NCBI GenBank assembly: GCA_021787655.1
Contig: JAJYLM010000112.1
Location: 1 to 7,013, forward strand
From: a bacterium
Lineage (GTDB): Bacteria > JAMCPX01
Reading direction: 5' to 3'
Length of the DNA stretch: 7,013 nt
Under the pieces are notes generated by a model. The model had not been told where the DNA came from. It worked only from the letters and a program-made list of their open reading frames with translations, and did not search any database. Positions within the stretch are counted from its first letter, which is position 1. Every line of letters begins with the position of its first letter. The position numbers and the translations under genes were made by a program. Shown here in pieces: positions 5,257-7,013 of the stretch.

Positions 5257-6018
5257 ATGCTCCGTGACAATGAGGAGCGTATGAAACCAGTCTGGGAACA
5301 AACCTTTGTCGTCCGGTCGTATGACGTCGATGCCGGATGGAAACTGAGACTGCCCACCCTGTTCAGCTACATGCAGGAGGCAGCGGTCAACCACTCGTAC
5401 GACCTTGGGGTCGGGTATCACGACCTCGAGCCGTTCGGCACGTTCTGGGTCCTCTCGAGGATCAAGCTCAGGATCGAGCGCATGCCGGCATGGAAGGAGA
5501 CCGTCACAATCAGGACATGGCCCAAGGGCAAAGACCGCCTTTTCGCGCTGCGGGACTTTCTGGTGCTGGATCAGGACAACCGTGCGATGATCTCCGTGAC
5601 CTCCCTGTGGATCCTCATCAACAAGGAGAGCCACAGGCCGCAGCGCATACAGTCACTGCCCGTGACCCTGCCGGAAAACCCGGGGGTCGCTGCCTTCGAC
5701 GAACACCTCGACAAGATCAAACCGCCCGGACCGGCACAGCTCTGCCACGCCCGGGAGGTCATGACCGGTGACCTCGACGTCAACAGGCACGTGAACAATG
5801 CGCGGTATGTTGACTGGATCATGGACTGCTTCGCACCCGGCATTGCCGCGCAGGACACGATAAAAACCCTCCAGGTGAACTACGTGGACGAGGCGGCCTA
5901 CAAGGACCGCGTAATCATGAACATGGCTGAGCAGGCATCGCCCCGTGCCAGCTATATCGAGGGGCTCCATGCGGACACGCAATCGCCGGTCGTCCAGGCA
6001 CTGATAGAGTGGGCGTAA
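5257..6018 (+). CDS. Acyl-ACP thioesterase (FatA/FatB family, double hotdog fold)
   Basis: Cytosolic enzyme that hydrolyses acyl-acyl carrier protein to release free fatty acid, ending chain growth in type II fatty acid synthesis. The 253-residue protein covers both hotdog domains. Domain 1 (about 12-140) has LFSYMQEAAVNH (35-46), GTFWVLSRIK (61-70), VTIRTWPKG (83-91) and SLWILIN (116-122) followed by RPQRI. Domain 2 (about 160-253) has the active-site stretch GDLDVNRHVNNARYVDW (171-187), where Asn176 and His178 align with catalytic residues of the plant enzymes. The start at 5257 has GGGAG six bases upstream. An in-frame ATG at 5281 (MKPVWEQ) has GAGGAG only three bases away and begins nearer the usual family start, so it is a real alternative. 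The gene appears to stand alone, convergent with the hydrolase gene at 6085. Chain-length preference cannot be read. Confidence 0.92.
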   Translation: MLRDNEERMKPVWEQTFVVRSYDVDAGWKLRLPTLFSYMQEAAVNHSYDLGVGYHDLEPFGTFWVLSRIKLRIERMPAWKETVTIRTWPKGKDRLFALRDFLVLDQDNRAMISVTSLWILINKESHRPQRIQSLPVTLPENPGVAAFDEHLDKIKPPGPAQLCHAREVMTGDLDVNRHVNNARYVDWIMDCFAPGIAAQDTIKTLQVNYVDEAAYKDRVIMNMAEQASPRASYIEGLHADTQSPVVQALIEWA

Positions 6019-6084
6019 CCCTTCCGTAGCCTTCTGGCCATAATTTTCAGACCGCAGCCCCAACAGATAACCGGAACAGCCGTA
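6019..6084. other. Convergent intergenic gap, no terminator recognised
   Basis: The 66 bases between the stop codons of the thioesterase and MBL genes hold no strong GC-rich hairpin followed by T residues on either strand. Termination here may be Rho-dependent or use a structure too weak to call by eye. Confidence 0.4.
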
Positions 6085-6954
6085 TCAGAACCCTGTTTTT
6101 ATTCCGTTGCGCCGGAGGTGCTTTTCGATCATCTTCTTTTCGAAAAAATGCAGGGCAGGATTGTTCGCCAGGGAGGTGCGGGGATAGATAATACCGTAGG
6201 TCGCAAGCTCGTCCAGGGAAACCGCACCCTTTGCCTTCATCAGCTCCTGCAGTGCCGTATCCCTCCTGCGCACGTGCGCCGCGAACTTGTCGAGGAGCGG
6301 CAGCAGTTCGTCCCGCGTGTAGATCTTCGAGGAGTGCGACGTGATGAAATACCGGGACTCCAGGCTGCGGACCTTGTCGATGGAAGCGAGGAATGCATCG
6401 ATGTCCGACACGGAATTCCCGTACCAGGGGCCGAAATCCGTCAGGTCGATGTCCGTTATCAGGGTCAGCGAGGCGCTCCCGAAGTATAAGCCGCTGTGGC
6501 CCTGCGTGTGTCCGGGCAGCGCTATGGCCTTGATCCCGAATGATTTGTCCACGACATCATCGCGGTCAGCGAATGTACCGGACACCGGGTGCTCGGTGAT
6601 GTTGTAGATCGTCCTCACGACGTGGAGCCATTGCTCGCGCAGTTCCTTGTCCGTGATCCCCACGGCATCGATAAAACGCTCGTTGCTCCGGAGCATGGGT
6701 GCATCGGGCTCAGGCGCAAAGAACTCGCTCCGCGTGAACAGGTAATTCAGCCTCCGGTGGTCCCCGTGGAAATGCGTGTTCACGATGAACGCTTTGTGTT
6801 CGCTCATCTTCTTCAGGTCGTCCGACTCGCCGCCCGGGTCGACGATCACCGGCGTTAAGCCGGTGTCCACGACAAAGGTATTGGAGTAGATCAGGGGTCC
6901 CTTATGCCTGCCCCAGTAAATGGTTATGTTTTCTATGCGTGTATGATCTTCCAT
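6085..6954 (-). CDS. Metallo-beta-lactamase-fold hydrolase
   Basis: A 289-residue metallohydrolase of the MBL superfamily, probably cytosolic and binding two metal ions (usually zinc or iron). Ligands are visible: THFHGDH (60-66) gives His61, His63, Asp65 and His66; LPGHTQGHSGL (146-156) gives His149; ITDIDLTDFGPWYG (166-179) gives the bridging Asp168; TSHSS (205-209) gives His207. The early strand VIVDPGG (36-42) is typical. Residues about 230-289 form a helical, basic C-terminal extension. This pattern resembles general MBL hydrolases of the glyoxalase-II-like group rather than antibiotic-inactivating enzymes, and there is no signal peptide. The substrate is unknown. The start is set by position: the ATG has no Shine-Dalgarno, but an extended -10 box TGGTATACT ends eight bases upstream. 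It is convergent with the thioesterase gene. Confidence 0.9.
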   Translation of the reverse strand: MEDHTRIENITIYWGRHKGPLIYSNTFVVDTGLTPVIVDPGGESDDLKKMSEHKAFIVNTHFHGDHRRLNYLFTRSEFFAPEPDAPMLRSNERFIDAVGITDKELREQWLHVVRTIYNITEHPVSGTFADRDDVVDKSFGIKAIALPGHTQGHSGLYFGSASLTLITDIDLTDFGPWYGNSVSDIDAFLASIDKVRSLESRYFITSHSSKIYTRDELLPLLDKFAAHVRRRDTALQELMKAKGAVSLDELATYGIIYPRTSLANNPALHFFEKKMIEKHLRRNGIKTGF

Positions 6955-6962
6955 GAATATTC

Positions 6963-6991
6963 AGTATACCAGCCTTTGACACCGTTGTCAT
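6963..6991 (-). promoter_or_regulatory. Promoter of the MBL-fold hydrolase gene
   Basis: On the minus strand: -35 ATGACA (6991-6986), a 17-base spacer, then an extended -10 TGG-TATACT with the hexamer at 6968-6963. The hexamer ends eight bases before the ATG, so transcription should begin within one to three bases of the start codon. Confidence 0.6.
6977..6990. promoter_or_regulatory. Inverted repeat TGACA-N4-TGTCA over the MBL -35 box
   Basis: A perfect 14-base dyad overlaps the -35 box and upstream spacer of the MBL gene promoter. The position fits a repressor site. The binding protein is not known and no candidate gene lies next to it in this window. Confidence 0.45.
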
Positions 6992-7013
6992 CTCAAACCG
7001 CCTCCGGATAAAA

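Noticed and set aside
5232..5261. Promoter TTGCAT-N18-TATGCT for the thioesterase gene, which would move its start to 5281
   Set aside because: The -10 match is modest and it would overlap a start codon with a well-placed Shine-Dalgarno. It is kept only as a reason for doubt about the start.

Overview
This is a 7.0-kb stretch of moderately GC-rich bacterial chromosome with tightly packed genes in short operons. It shows no RNA genes, insertion sequences or CRISPR arrays. The gene content suggests an anaerobic or facultatively respiring Gram-negative bacterium: a FatA/FatB-type acyl-ACP thioesterase, a heme-copper-oxidase-like 12-TM membrane protein, and a DUF1858/DUF2249 protein beside a DUF59 protein. 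Nitrospirota or a deltaproteobacterial lineage would fit, but this is a weak inference from gene types. The promoters are sigma70-like (TATAAT/TATACT), which argues against an archaeal source.

Layout. (1) Minus strand, 2634 down to 1: a MarR-family regulator, a DrrA-type ABC ATPase, a DrrB-type ABC-2 permease, then a dienelactone hydrolase (DLH) cut by the left window edge. The first three genes overlap and form one drug-exporter operon. The DLH follows after an 88-base gap and may be co-transcribed. (2) An intergenic region of about 150 bases (2635-2784) holds two divergent promoters, each with its own inverted repeat. (3) Plus strand, 2785-5153: a three-gene operon of a 12-TM membrane protein with the heme-copper oxidase subunit I / NnrS layout, a DUF59 (MIP18/PaaD/SufT-like) protein, and a DUF1858-DUF2249-DUF2249 protein. 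The last two overlap by ATGA. (4) A perfect 28-bp palindrome lies at 5176-5203, followed by the acyl-ACP thioesterase gene. (5) A metallo-beta-lactamase-fold hydrolase lies on the minus strand, convergent with the thioesterase.

How the genes work together. The minus-strand operon looks like a self-regulated efflux and detoxification module: MarR senses a compound, DrrAB exports it, and the DLH may hydrolyse a related ester or lactone. The plus-strand operon is best read as a respiratory or nitrogen-oxide-stress accessory module. Its membrane protein keeps the 12-helix pseudo-threefold architecture of cytochrome oxidase subunit I but lacks a recognisable copper-B site. Its promoter carries a Crp/Fnr-like inverted repeat centred 41.5 bases upstream of the predicted transcription start. 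This operon is the most interesting part of the window.

Two predicted promoters (2785 and 6954 starts) place the -10 box 6-8 bases before an ATG that has no Shine-Dalgarno sequence, and a third (marR) places it against or over the ATG. This suggests leaderless or nearly leaderless transcripts. Genes inside operons, by contrast, mostly have good Shine-Dalgarno sequences.
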